Shown here piece after piece: positions 1 through 12,158 of a DNA stretch of 64,000 bases. The position numbers and the translations under genes were made by a program. The first letter of the stretch is position 1. Every line of letters starts with the position of its first letter. A model generated the notes under the pieces. That model worked only from the letters and a program-made list of their open reading frames with translations, had not been told where the DNA came from and ran no database searches. Source of the stretch: Marchantia polymorpha subsp. ruderalis (Eukaryota > Streptophyta > Marchantiopsida > Marchantiales > Marchantiaceae); the NCBI GenBank assembly GCA_037833965.1, contig AP031351.1, positions 9,870,501 to 9,934,500 of the forward strand, in the 5' to 3' direction.

Positions 1-3000
1 AAAAAAGAGCGAAGAGAACAAGCAGCCTGGTCTGTTCGGGAGAAAACAACTTTCGCTTCAAGGATGGGAGCTGCAGTTGGATCGGAAAAGCTGAGAGTGG
101 TATGACAGTGGCGAGCACATGTCCAATCTTCTAGAGTAGAAGTTTGTCTCAAGGCTGAACTTTCGACCGTCGTGGATGGGGAAAGCGAAAGGTTTAATGC
201 TTCTTTTCGTCACGGTTCAGTCTTTCAGTGGTTGTCCATGTCAAAGAAATTTTCCAATCTCTTTTGTACTCACAGTTCCTTCCGTTCATATAGCTTTTGC
301 TGTCATGCATTGTCTTCGTGGAGAACTGCTGAAGGCAAGTGCCATCTCCCATCTCTCCACTTCTCCATTTTTTCTCTCAGCTAAGTCGCGACTTCGTCAT
401 CCTGCCCGCGTGGCCTCATACAATACCAACTTCCTTTGCTTTTAGATTCGCGTACACTCTCGTCCTCAATACCAAAATGATGACTAGAATCGAATCATTT
501 TTCTTCAAAAAACCAATATTGTTTCCTTGTATTATTGTAAGCCTTTCATTGTAAGTGTACATGATTTCTAGGAGGCACTTCTGACTTTACTTTCTGAAGT
601 ACTTCCTGATCGTTCTGACGGGAGAATGTGCTATTTTCATAGTCTTCCTACGCATGTTTTCCAGGTGACCTTTCATGTGTTCAGATTTCTCAATTAGATG
701 TGCCTCTTTTCTTTACTTTGTTTGTATGTCGGTTCTCAGTACATTCAACTGCTTGAACTCGTGGGAGATTCGTCTGCTTGCTGCTGGGAACGCTGAAGTC
801 GCCAGGTCAGGTTTTGTTGGAAGCAGTTGGCACTAAAATCCTCAACTCGAGATCACTGCGATACGATACTGCGAAATTAGTATTTACTGTTAAATTTCGA
901 GAACGTTTACCCAGTACGGCTTGTCTGTTCTGCTGTTGTTTTGCACACACACTACGTTTGCATAATGCCCCCTTTGAGGTGTCTTCATATTGCATCTTGC
1001 CATCTCCAACTTGCGTTCCTGTTATCTGTTCTGCATGTTCCATTAAGCACGTTCTACTTTTACGTCAGGTTACAGTCCAGTGTGTGTGTTTGTGTGTTTC
1101 ATAAGGCTCTAGTGTCTGAAGGCTAAGATGGAAAAGACCAGAACTCATTGAAAATAGAATGAAAGACCAGAGAGAGAGAAAAGAGAGAAGGCAAAGAATG
1201 ACCAAAAGGAGAGAGGCAAAGAGAGAGTGTTGAAAGCAAGAGTGTTCTGTCTTCTATGTTTAGAGGAACAGTGAGCATAGCCAATTGGTTTTTCTAGTAT
1301 GTACTCCTGTTTCCGATGCATCCTTTGTGGACATTTTCTCCGGTTTTGAACTTGAGCAAAAGGCATCGTGACAGGGTTCTGACGTGGACCGTCGTAGTTG
1401 TAACAAAATATTCAGACTACCTAGATTTTTCTGCTCGAATCGGGAGATGCTCAGGCTTTCGTACAAGCGATTGGAAATGTGTCGTTTAAGTGGAACGTTT
1501 CGCTGCAGACACTAAAAGGCTACTTTTAGCTTTCAAAAACCCTTAAAGTTTGGCCCATTAACCTACATACTGTTCTGCTGATATGTATTTGTTTTCTTCT
1601 TTACGCTGGTTGATATTTCTGTGAGTATTGTTGGTAGAGTTTGCAGTATGTTCTTCACGCATGGTAACTTCATCTGCTGTTTTCACCAACGTAGATTTTC
1701 TAATCACACGAGGGGCTTTTGTGAAAAGGAGCTGCTTCACATCTACATCTTTCGTACATGCTTTGGTAGTCTGATTGGATTGGTCTTTCCCTTAAGAAAT
1801 TCTTGTCTGATTTTTAATTTCTTCTAGCGCGTCGCTTGCTCTGGGTCTGTATTGAACCTAATTATAGTCTAATGAAGTCTAGTAAGTCCATTAGTGTCCT
1901 TTTTTACATGTGATACGTGTGTCACCTGGATACAGCATCGGCGGACCCTAGGTTTCTAGTATTCTTTAAGGTTGGGTATTTCATATACATATAGTAAAGG
2001 AACAGCTCAAGATATATGCATATCAACACTGCATTCCTGTTACGCAGTTAGCAATCAGTTTAAAAGTTGGAGCTTATCTTGGATTAGCAGCACTGTCTTC
2101 TGTGCTCTCTTGTAATGTGCTATTTGCAACTGCATCAATAGCGTCAGATTTTTAACAGGAAAGCACAACTAGAAGGCTAAATATGCTCCTTGATACAGAT
2201 TCTTAGAGAGCTGGAAAAAGAATGGGAGAACATGCTCCTGCGGTTGAACAAGGAACTGCCTAAACCAGCGCTACAGACTGTATTCTATCATCGAGATGAG
2301 GTAAGACAAGTTTTCATTTTAGAATCAAAAGGCCTTGTTAGATTTTTAACGGAGAAATCCTTACTGCCAGAAAATACATGTATTCATGTTGTGCCATCAT
2401 ATACATGCTTATATATGTACATAATGTTTCACGTATCTCATGCATATTTGTATCTGAAGCATTGCTATGAAATGCGGTGCAGGAAACTGTACTGGAATTT
2501 GTGGCTAAGAAACGAGAAATTTTCCTGGTGCAAATGAGCTTAGACACCAGACGGGCTGAGATCCGCAAGTTACAGGACAGAATCTTTCAGCGCGAAGAGG
2601 TCTATTTCTCTTTTCATTGATCAATAGGTGAAATGAGTACTTTACTTTTCAGCTCTGAGTGACTGAAGTTTAAGGAAAACCAGAATGACTCTAAGCTTTT
2701 CAGTTTTTCCTGAACTTGTTAAAGGCAAGAAAGATCAAATTTTCCATTCACATATCAACGACTATGTTGCTGAACATAAGTTGATTGATGTTTAGAGTGG
2801 AATCATGAGAGTGAGAGATAGTTACATTCGGTCCTCTAAAGAAAAACATCTAACGAGACCCACTTTAACCAAGCTTTCAGAGAATATTTTGCTGTAGTCA
2901 TGCTGGATAACACCGTCGAACATATCCAGGCTTTGAAGAAAAGTGAAGGAATGCTGGAGGAAGATAGTTTGGAGTTCGATGCTTTTTTGAAACGAAATGA

Positions 3001-6000
3001 CGCAGCGGTTAGTTCATCTGGAATCGGTCTATGAGAAGCGGTTACACCTACCTCAAATGCTATTGAACTATGGAGACTCTACTCTAGTAGTCCGTTATAG
3101 GACTTCGGAAAATCTAGCTGTTTACGTTCTCTATATGAGTGACTCTGGAAATCGTCAGATTGTTGTCTGTTACCCGGAATTGAAAGATTTTCTCCTAGAC
3201 GTGCCGAGTTTGTGATATAGGAGCTGCGTTTCCATCTTTTATTCAAATGACATACTACGAAGAAAACTGTATTGAGATGCATCTGTTCTTTCGATTGCAT
3301 CCAGTTTAATCAGAACTCTTTCAAAACGCTATGTTTAGCTTGATGACGTTCAGGTCTTTTTTCTTCAACTACCTATTACTGTACGTGAATTGGCTGAGGG
3401 CACTTGTGATTGAAGGTTCAAGAAGCTGTTAAAACGGCGGAACAAGAGACTAAGCGAAGGCAAGATAAGGTTTGATTCTCTTACTTGAGTATAATGTATT
3501 TTCTGTACAGCTAAAGTCCAGTTCGACTTTAATACTTTTGAATTGGAGTATCTACCTCGTCCCAAAATACTTCTGGCTTGTATGATCGTACATTTGGATC
3601 TACACGATCGCCTTATATGTCCACGAACTAAAGCTGAGTATGTGCCTCCACAGATCATAGAAATCAAGAAGCTGAACAGTGCCATCGCTACTATCAACAG
3701 TGATCTTAATAAGGTAAGCAATTTTGACGACATATGCTGGACACCTGATATGTCTCAAAGAGTCTGATCTCATTCTTCAAAGATGCCGGTAGATTTGGTG
3801 GATTCCCTTCGCGTAACGTTTTCTGTTATCTGGAAAGTTATATCTCGAAGAAGTTCTGGTTCATGAAATTAATACATGAAGACACCACAGTTTGAGAATT
3901 AACGACAATATATCAGAACTGGACGCCAGTTTGGAGAACAATTGGACGATTGCAAGAAGTACAAGGATTTCCTGATCAAGCTTACTCCAAAAGAGTGGTT
4001 CGAAGAACAAGCAAAAATTAAACAGCAAGCTCAAGAATTGGAAGCATTAAAAGCTCGACAGCTTCTAAAGAGTGCTGGAGATTCTTCCACCACCAGTGAC
4101 AGGAGCAAATACCACGGTAGGCCCACTTGTATTCTACTTAATCCATAAAACAATCAGTACTTACTAGCTTTTAATATGAAATTCATGCCTCCTGTGTCCT
4201 CCATTCACATGAAGCTTGTCACTCAATTTTTCTAACTAACTCCATTGATTGGTTTGTATCTGTCATGGCCTGAAAGCATTGTGGAATAAATAAACACTTC
4301 AATTAAATGAACCCGATCTCGGGTATATTGCCGAACGGGTGGTGAACTGGTCACGATCCGATTTCTTACCTGCACTGTCCTGTAATCACAACGATAACCC
4401 AAGGGAAAAGTGACCATGGTTTTGAAATCTCCGTGAATGGATGCATTAAATATTCTACGTTATTCCATCATAATGTACCAGGATGAATGATATCGTCGAC
4501 TTGTGAAATCGACACTGAGCCTACTCCCAAAAATCATCTACCGACTCTTTCACATGAACGACTCCTGAAACTTTTCGCATATGCAGACAGTCTTCCTGGA
4601 CCATACGGAGTGCTGAAAATCGTCGATATCATTAGTTTCGTTTCCTTTATACCCAAGCTAACGTAATGACGTAATATATGTCCATGCTTAGTGGTACATG
4701 TTCTACTTAGTTTCTTCATGTTTAGACTATACGTTGGAGCTGTGGCTGGTCAAGGTGAATCTTGTCTTTCTTTTGCTTTTAAGATGGGTGACCTGTTACA
4801 GGAGGTGAGTTCTCAGTTTGGTCACTCGTTCTGCAATCTACTGAAATGTCCATCACAGTAATGGTCTTTCCCCACAGCAATTTGCGTCTCGTACTTCATG
4901 ACACTTGCCGGTCGGAAATTACAGTAGTTGATGTGCTTGTTACGGACATTGTTGTCATCAGCAAAAACAAAGCCAAATTAGTTTTCTTTTAGTATATGTA
5001 AGGTACCGTAGTGAACCCGATTCACTTATGGGGTTTGTAAGGGACTCTGGTTGGAAAGCAGCTAAGATACTATACTTGAATGTTCCATGATGTAGGTTAT
5101 ATAATTATCTCCCTTCCCTGGTGTTTTTGTCATCATCTTTACCCAAATACCTTATCTAGATATGTCGTCGCCAATTGTGTAAATAGGAGATCACGACGCT
5201 GTAAGCTCATCCCCTGTAGATGATATTGATGATGAGGTTGAAGTAGAGGAGACCATGTATTTTCAGCAGCCTCACCAGGTGCATAACTAATCAGCATCCT
5301 TCTCATTCTCTCCATTTACTGACATATATGCGATCTCATCGTTCCAAATGCTTGTCGAGGTTGCTGATGATAGATGCCGACGCTCACAAAAGTGTTTCCT
5401 GATTAGGAAGGGGAAATATCCACCTTGAATAAGCAAACCCTAACGACTGAGCTGAAGCATTAGGTCGGCCTGAAAAGTATGACGCCCGATTGTGAGAAGT
5501 CTGGACAATCAACTCCCGTCTGATGGGTAGAAAACTCTTTGTATTGATGACAGCTTCTGGAGATATTCAGTGACCTTGAAGTGGAAAACCTAGCCCTCAT
5601 GCAGCAGAGCCAGGACGTTGAAGGTGCTTTGGAAAACCTCAAGACTAAGCTCCGTGAAACACAAGGGAAAAATGATCTCAAAATTTCTGGCTTGCGCTCC
5701 CAGCTACAGGCATGTTATGGTCATCGTGCCCTTGTCAGGATCTTCTGTTCACCAGAAAATCTTCTGATTTACTAGTGAATGAGCTGCATTCTGCTTCAAT
5801 CCTCTCTTTCCTTTCGCAAGTGGCTTGCTTGTTACACTGGCCAATTATTGGAGTCAAGAGGTCTGTAACTGCACCAGGCTGCTAACTCAGGGAGCACTTG
5901 TAGTTAGACTAGACGAGGTACCTGATATTAGAGCTACAAGTTTCTTCTGTAATAAAGCGACTTCCTGGTTTTTTCAATTTATTTTATTACTTTTTATATT

Positions 6001-7173
6001 ACTGTTGCTTGACGTATCAACTTGACAGTGTTAATTTCGCACGTAGAGAGTAATTATTTATTGGCTTCCCGTGTCCGTGTGATAGTCATGTAGAAATGCT
6101 GGGTATTTACTTCTCCCTTCGTGGCGAATAGGTTATCGAGACCGCTGTGAAGAATGAAGAGGAGAGGCAGCGGATGATGCAGTCAAAGACTAGTTTGAAT
6201 ACAGAAGACAAGAAACATGATATTTCCTTGGAACAACTGACACGAAAGGTCGTGGAGGTATACGCAAGGGCTGGTCTGGACAGCGATGCGTCTTTGAGCA
6301 CTCTTCAGATGCTGACCAACTTGGAAGTACACTTCTGCCATGCTTTACCGAGTTCCTTCATCCATTCTTAACTGGTGACTTTAACCTGAAAGCAATTTTG
6401 ATTCAGAAACTGGAGTTGAAGGCTGCCCTTGTTTCCTCATCGTCTTTATTGTTTCCCCCTTCTGTTGTCCCTTAGCAAATCTGAGAGACATGGCAGTTTT
6501 GAGCTCTAGGTGGCTGGCCAGTACGCAGGCTCTTCCTTAATTTCCGAGTTTCTTCACAAGTAAATTCAAGAAGTTTTTGAGTGAAGACTTTCAGTTTGTT
6601 GGAGAAGTAAAATCTAAAGAGGAGAGTTAGATTTTAACGCCGTATGCTTTGGCAGGCAAAATTGGAGGAGAATCTTCTAGGTATAGATCATATACCTCCG
6701 GAGTACGTGGAGCAGCAAGAGAGAATTCGAGAGAAGGAAAGGAGATTGAAAGTACGCCAACAAAAACTAGAGCTTTTACGCCAAGAACACGAAGCTCGTC
6801 GTCTACGAAGTTTAGAGCGTGCAAGGGTGTGTATACACACATACAAACGCCTCACTCATCGTTCATTTCCTTTATTCATTTGCGAGAGTTTTGTAAGTGA
6901 ATACGATCAATGTTGCAGATAAGTACTAAGTGCTACTTTGGCATTTGCGGATGCTCGCCATTACAAATCATCCCATCAATTGTTTTCTCGCTGCATAAAT
7001 TGTGATTCTTACGTATGCCGTCATGGATTATGCAGGCTCCTATTTTCAAAAGAGTTGGGAAACCGCCAATGTATAGAGTCAATTTAGTTAAGAAAAAACG
7101 TAAGCCTAAAATAGATGCTAGTGGAATCGATGAGGAGGTTGAATTAGCTGAATTTCTTGAGCGAGAGTATTAA
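1..7173 (+). CDS. CFAP100: Cilia- and flagella-associated protein 100 (MIA1/FAP100-type), 5'-partial, multi-exon
   Basis: Coiled-coil axonemal protein. In Chlamydomonas, FAP100 (MIA1) and FAP73 (MIA2) form a complex that modulates inner dynein arms; here the role would be in the sperm flagellum. Exons read from frame and splice sites: 1-99, 2199-2300, 2483-2599, 2930-3007, 3416-3469, 3654-3713, 3930-4116, 5187-5278, 5554-5709, 6132-6326, 6656-6826 and 7036-7173 (stop TAA). Phases match at every junction from 2199 on, giving 482 codons; human CFAP100 is about 611 aa. Family marks: N-terminal REKTTFASRM; a DUF4200 coiled coil (KKREIFLVQMSLDTRRAEI, then LEEDSLEFDAFLKRND, then KYKDFLIKLTPKEWFEEQ); an acidic linker ending in MYFQQPHQ; LLEIFSDLEVENLALMQQSQ; IPPEYVEQQERIREKERR; and a Lys-rich tail ending ELAEFLEREY. 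Every resolved exon is open, so the gene looks intact. The start codon lies before the window. Any small exon between 99 and 2199 is unresolved. Confidence 0.93.
100..2198 (+). other. CFAP100 first visible intron(s), unresolved
   Basis: Exon 1-99 ends in phase 0 before a plausible donor (GTATGA). The next exon that matches the family starts in phase 0 at 2199 after TGATACAG. The 2.1 kb between holds stops in all frames, a purine-rich GA tract near 1150-1250 and no segment I could match to CFAP100. Other members of the family carry several dozen residues between the conserved FASRM motif and the KKRE coiled coil, so one or two short exons may hide here. Confidence 0.5.
5710..6131 (+). other. 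GC-AG intron of CFAP100
   Basis: The upstream exon must end at CAG (5709) in phase 0, because the downstream exon from 6132 (VIETAVKNEEERQRMM and on) is open for 65 codons only in that phase and follows an AG acceptor. The bases after CAG are GCATGT, a good GC-type donor. A shift to the GT four bases further would put the downstream exon out of frame. Confidence 0.7.
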
Positions 7174-8269
7174 TTCAGCAGGTTCGAAGTCGTCGTGCTG
7201 CTCAAATATCTACCAAGTTAGCTCTTTGTATAGACCATTCATTACAGAAGAGCCTCACGTATAAACTTTGCTTGCACAACAGCATATTCTTTTAGGACTG
7301 GTTTTATTTCTTGGCCCAGAGATGGCACCCTGGACATTTGTAGACCGGCCTTTTGCAATGGATCCTGCGAACAGAACAAATCTTCTACACTTTTAATACT
7401 ATCACATCGTGCTGCGTTTGAAAGGATTGGCTTCCTTTATAACTGCAGATGTTGTTTCGTTGAGGGTTACGTGAGTAACATGTGGATCAAGTTCTACAAA
7501 CATCTTCATTTCTGTTCTTTCATCGTCCCAACACTCTGTTCGCGAATTCGTCTGGCTATTCGACAAGAAAAAATTGTCTTCTCTGCATTATTACTCTACC
7601 TTGTAGTCTCAGTCATCTGATGTCAGAATGCTGTTGAAATGTAGTCCCTGATACAAGGACCCGGAATGGTCTGTACCACCTCTTGGGCCACATATGGTGT
7701 GAACTTATGGTCGTCGATGTTTGTAGAGTATTAAAGGAGCAACATGTCGAATTTCTCATTGGACGGAACGAGTCCATACCCGTCGTGAAGGCTTGCTCTT
7801 GTCAGTGCAGGACTTCGATCTGGTCGGAGCTCTTTGAATCATTAAGGGCAGCCAGTCGAGATTGTTTCCAAAAAACTTGACGTACATGCCGAGTCTTCAC
7901 TGGCATATCAGAACAAATCCATATCAGCGACCGTCTATCCGAGGCGAGGACGCAAGGGACTAACTAGCAGATGTGACTCGCGGACATCCAAGGCCTCGAT
8001 CTGCACACCGTCTGTAAGTTGGAGGGCAAGTAGATGGGTCGCACTTTCACTGGGTGGTTCCTCTGTTGTGTCTCACATTCTCATGGGATTGTGGGATGGA
8101 TCCTCGTCACAAGATGACAAATTGACCGTGCTCACAAATTGGGTTGAAGTCAGCTCACAACGTGTAACCGACAGAACGCGCTCGATTACCTCAGCCACGA
8201 TGCCTGCTTACCTCGTCCGAGTGAGAGCATCTTCGACGTACTGACAGCAAGCTCCTACCGCGACCTGCA
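7174..8269. other. Intergenic, 3' of CFAP100
   Basis: No coding signal recognised. The 3' untranslated region and polyadenylation site of CFAP100 should lie at the start of this stretch, but no clear AATAAA signal stands out near the stop. Confidence 0.5.
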
Positions 8270-8870
8270 AGTGTCAAGAGAATCCAGATCGCATCAGCTC
8301 ACGTTGGATGCGCATTCCTCACAAGTTCCTACAGTCGCGAAATCCGATTCGGAGAAGGACTCAGCGCAGTCAGTTGCGCGGCGCGTGGTTCAGAAAAGAG
8401 CTGCGCGACGGACATCCAAACGCTCGTGCGATACGCATCCAGCTCCAGCTCAAATCAGATCGAATCATCGAAAGCGAGAATGGAGTCAATGCCACCGAAT
8501 TCAGCCGGTCTCCCGAGCTCTGACACAAGTCCTCCAGCCATACCGGCGCAGCAGGCCCAAGCCAGCATAGCATTACTGCGAGCTTCGTCCCTTCCCAACG
8601 CGAACGCCGTCCATCATTATGCAGATTCTCCGCTCTGCCTGCTTGCTGGTGCACATGGGGGCCGCTCGTTTGGACTGCATGTTCCCCACGGCGATTTCTG
8701 TGCCCGAGATCCGAGGCCCCCTCGGCATCCCTTCCAGCCCGCCCGCCCGCCCGCCCTCGCCCACCTTCACGTGTCCATCTCTCGAATGGGCCCATTTCCG
8801 ACCGCTCCCTAGTCTCCATCTATTGCTGCATTTTTCGACCTGGAGCTTTTTTACGCTCTGCTAGGTACTG
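8270..8870. other. Small GC-rich block, possible promoter or first exon
   Basis: GC and CpG rise sharply here compared with both flanks. A 149-codon open frame runs on the minus strand (8370-8819) and others run on both strands, but all are rich in Arg, Gly and Ser and none resembles a known family. Long frames in CpG-rich DNA are expected by chance. The CCCG tract and composition resemble the gene-start blocks at 41-42 and 62.4-64 kb, so an unannotated 5' UTR or promoter is possible. Confidence 0.3.
8737..8757 (+). repeat. CCCG microsatellite
   Basis: Four to five tandem CCCG units. The minus strand can form a G-quadruplex. Confidence 0.8.
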
Positions 8871-10129
8871 ATCCCCATGGACTGCATTCAGTGCCCAGTC
8901 ATTCAGACACGATGGATTTGCGCTTTCGGTGTACCCAAGTATCTGAATTAAGTAAATAAGAACACACCAGACGATATATCATAAAGCACATTCTTCTTAA
9001 ATCTATGTACAGTTTCCAAGATTGGATTCATAACATCATCATTCCAAAGAGAAAGTAACAAAACCATCATAAGAATAATCCAACTACTGTATTACAAAAT
9101 TTTTTCAGGTACTAAACCTCAGAAGATCATAGAAATCTACGGATGAACCATATCATTTCACGTACGTATTGCCATTTCATGAATAAACTATGTCAAAAAT
9201 ATGAGCTTTGTGAGAAGAAAGTGAAATGCAACTCCCCTCAGTTTAACCTTACAGAAAGTGTCTCTACGAATAACAATCTGCAATTCTTCAAATAGCTTGG
9301 GCAGTGCCCATGCTATAGAGTAGTGCCCATTGGGCACTACTCTATATAAAAGAAAATTATCCACAAAAATCACCTTCTAGGTTGTCTAAATTTTAGGTTG
9401 CAACTCGCTTTTTCTGACTAGCTACAAGTCAGTATGAAACTATATCATGTAAAACAAATCATGATGAAGTATATGCTATGTAAGATTGTTGACTTAATCT
9501 AAAGTCCACGATTATGCGAATTAGCATAATGTTGCAATCTCCTAATGATGAAAGTCTGTCATCTTAACTTTCCGTGTCTTCTCTTCACCGTACAAACGAC
9601 CCTCTCTATAAAACCAAAACCCTCAAGATGACCATTTGTGAAGGTTAATGATTAATGAATGCATGGTGAGAACCAATATTAAAAATTTTGTCTCCAACCA
9701 TATAACATTCTTCATTTAAATTCTTTATTAGTGTATATACTCATCTAACCACATCACACATACACTTCTCTTTTCTTCTGATTTAAATAATACCAACAAA
9801 TTCATTTCCCAAAAAACACTAAATGAATTTGCTAAAACACTAAATGGTCAGATTATTTTAAAATGTTAGCTTTGAAATATTCCAATCTGATTTCTAATGA
9901 GGGATTAGGGCTGACTATATGATATCTAGACACAATCACATATTATATAAGACATGTTAATGTACACAACTGATCAGATTTTTGTAAGATAATTTTTTGA
10001 AATATAATAAACTCTATGTATTTGTTATTTTGAAATGTTCTTAAAGTATGCAAATTGCGCAACACTAAAATCTCAATCTTGCAATGAATATGCTTCTATG
10101 CGTATATGTATGTAAATGGCATGTTGAGG
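8871..10129. other. AT-rich intergenic stretch
   Basis: No gene seen. Apart from the palindrome at 9314-9346 it shows only scattered short repeats and stops in all frames. Confidence 0.5.
9314..9346. repeat. Perfect 33-nt palindrome (16-bp arms, 1-nt spacer)
   Basis: Arm TATAGAGTAGTGCCCA, spacer T, then the exact reverse complement. A second, smaller palindrome (GGGCAGTGCCC) lies just upstream near 9299. It could be a transposon footprint, the core of a small foldback element, or a hairpin RNA. No flanking target duplication was found. Confidence 0.85.
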
Positions 10130-10620
10130 GTGATTCCGGTGAAGCAATACCCTTAGATCTAGTTATTTATAGCTAGAACGGTGGCCTGGATTAGAGTTGA
10201 ATACCTTGGTTCTGCACTATGCAATGAGTCTTTTGTGACAAGACTTGGGGTAAAGCATTGGATGTTCTCGGTGGACGTAACTACCCTATTGAAGGTGAAC
10301 TACATTATTTTTGTGTCTCGTGTTTGGACTCAATTTGAACAAAGAGTAACCTCAAGTTCTAGCTAAAAATAGATAGAATGGATCTTCTAGCTATTTTTAG
10401 CTATGACTTGAAGTTTATACACCCCAAGGTTTGTGTATCATTTGACACACTTTGAGTATACTTTTCACGTGTGAGCTTTTCTTCGTGAACGTAGCAGCTT
10501 CAAAGGGGTGAACCACGTTACATCTTGTGTAAATCGTTTGCTCTAACTTGCTTGTTTTGCATTAACAAATGATTTTAGAGCTATGATTTGGCTCGGTGTT
10601 TGTAAGACACAAACATTGTT
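10130..10620 (+). repeat. Degenerate LTR-like repeat copies
   Basis: Contains GTGAACTACATT followed by TTGTGTCTCGTGTTTGGACT (10292-10330), and again GTGAACCACGTTACATCTTG at about 10509. The same motif occurs in reverse near 21690-21768 and 61440-61575. This pattern resembles the 3' part of a Copia LTR; family and ends cannot be fixed by eye. Old and broken. Confidence 0.5.
10353..10410. repeat. Imperfect inverted repeat
   Basis: Left arm CAAGTTCTAGCTAAAAATAG (10353-10372) and right arm 10391-10410 pair at 18 of 20 positions across an 18-nt loop, and the pairing extends a few bases outward. The AGCTAAAAATAG core recurs at about 61538. Confidence 0.75.
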
Positions 10621-10763
10621 ACAATTTGTGACAATTTTTGAAAATATGACAATTTTGGAAGTTCTGGGCGAGTCTTTAGTTTTGTCCTTCGTCGACAATT
10701 TTTTATTGAAGATTTTTCTAACTTGGGTTATTGTTAAACTAACAAACTAACCTTCATGGTTTG

Positions 10764-11058
10764 TGTTGGCAGTTTGGAGATTGTCCATGTGTCACTTTGA
10801 GTGACTCAACTCCACCCTGCTGACATGGTCACGACCCAACAGCTGAGTGTTTCATGGGAAGCTGGTGGGTGAGACTGGCGGCTGTGTGAACGGAAAGCTC
10901 AGCATCTGATTGGCAGCATTTAAGTTGAGGTTATCAATAGTAGACACTCGAATTTGCAAACAAGGAAGTGGATTGCGTCCCACACTCACAATATATTGTA
11001 TTTTGCATTTTGAGTATAGCATGTTATCATTGTGTCAATCAGACCTCGTTATCTTACA
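10764..11058 (+). repeat. 5' LTR of the Copia fossil
   Basis: Begins TGTTGGCAG and ends CTTACA. It is mirrored by 20440-20735 with about 38 differences, most of them transitions. Confidence 0.92.
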
Positions 11059-11070
11059 TGGTATAAGAGC
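11059..11070 (+). other. Primer binding site of the Copia fossil
   Basis: TGGTATAAGAGC lies directly after the 5' LTR, one base from the usual plant Copia initiator-tRNA-Met site TGGTATCAGAGC. Confidence 0.85.
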
Positions 11071-12158
11071 AGATCTCACATTGTTTGCTGACACCCTAGC
11101 AGGAACTGAGTCACTCACTTGACAACTGTAGCAGATCACCAGTATCACTTGTTAGCAATGGCATATAGAGATGCACTCATTGGAGAAGCCAGCAAGTTAG
11201 AGAGATTTCAAACAACGCAGTTTGGAGTTTTAAGCTACGTAACATACTCAATAGAGATGATATCTAGCAAGTACTTGATCCTCTAGTTGGAACATTGGCA
11301 CCTACCGCCCAAGATGATATAGACATCTAGCAAGTACTTGATCCTCTAGTTGGAACATTGGCACCTATCGCCCAAGATGATATAGACGTTTTGCAAGTAC
11401 TAAAGAATAGAGCTCTAACAATGAGAGTCCTATCTGTAAAAGATAATATAAATCTGTACATTGCCAGTAGTACAGAGTTGGAAGATTTTGAAGGACTTAT
11501 ACGCCAGCGAAACCAACTCCAGAAAGATTCTACTCCGACAAAAGCTTTCAAATCAGAGGATGGACAAAGGAGCTAACATTACCAAATTCTTGAAGCAAGT
11601 CAAAGAACTCGTTAATGAGTTTGCGTGTATCGGAGAGGTCATCAACGACTCTGAGATCTTTGAACAAATGCCAATGGTCTTGATGAGAGTTATGAAGCAT
11701 TGATGAATTTTGTCATGTACCGACCCACGCTGCCCACAGTTGTTGAGCACACCGTCATCTTGTTACAAGATGACATACGAAGAGAGATTAAGGATGGCAA
11801 GCGTAGCGATCAAGAAGCGCTGTTGACGAACAACAAGAAGAGCTTTTGAGGACGCAGGTCAACAACCAGCGATATTCGACACAATTACAAGAAGAATACG
11901 GCAAGCGAATGCCACAATTGTGATTCTAAGGAACACTGGATGAGAAACTGTCCAGCTTTGGCAGCTGAGCTGAAGCCACGCAAGTATGGTTGGCACGCGT
12001 AATTTTCCGGAGGCATGCCCTTGTGCCTTTTAACCTTGAAAGGCATGCCCCATGCCCCTGGACATGCCCGTATGTATATAAAAAATTATACATATATCTA
12101 TTTTGAACTATTCACAAATAAAAACTTGACTTTATATAAAATCATACTGTTACATTTC

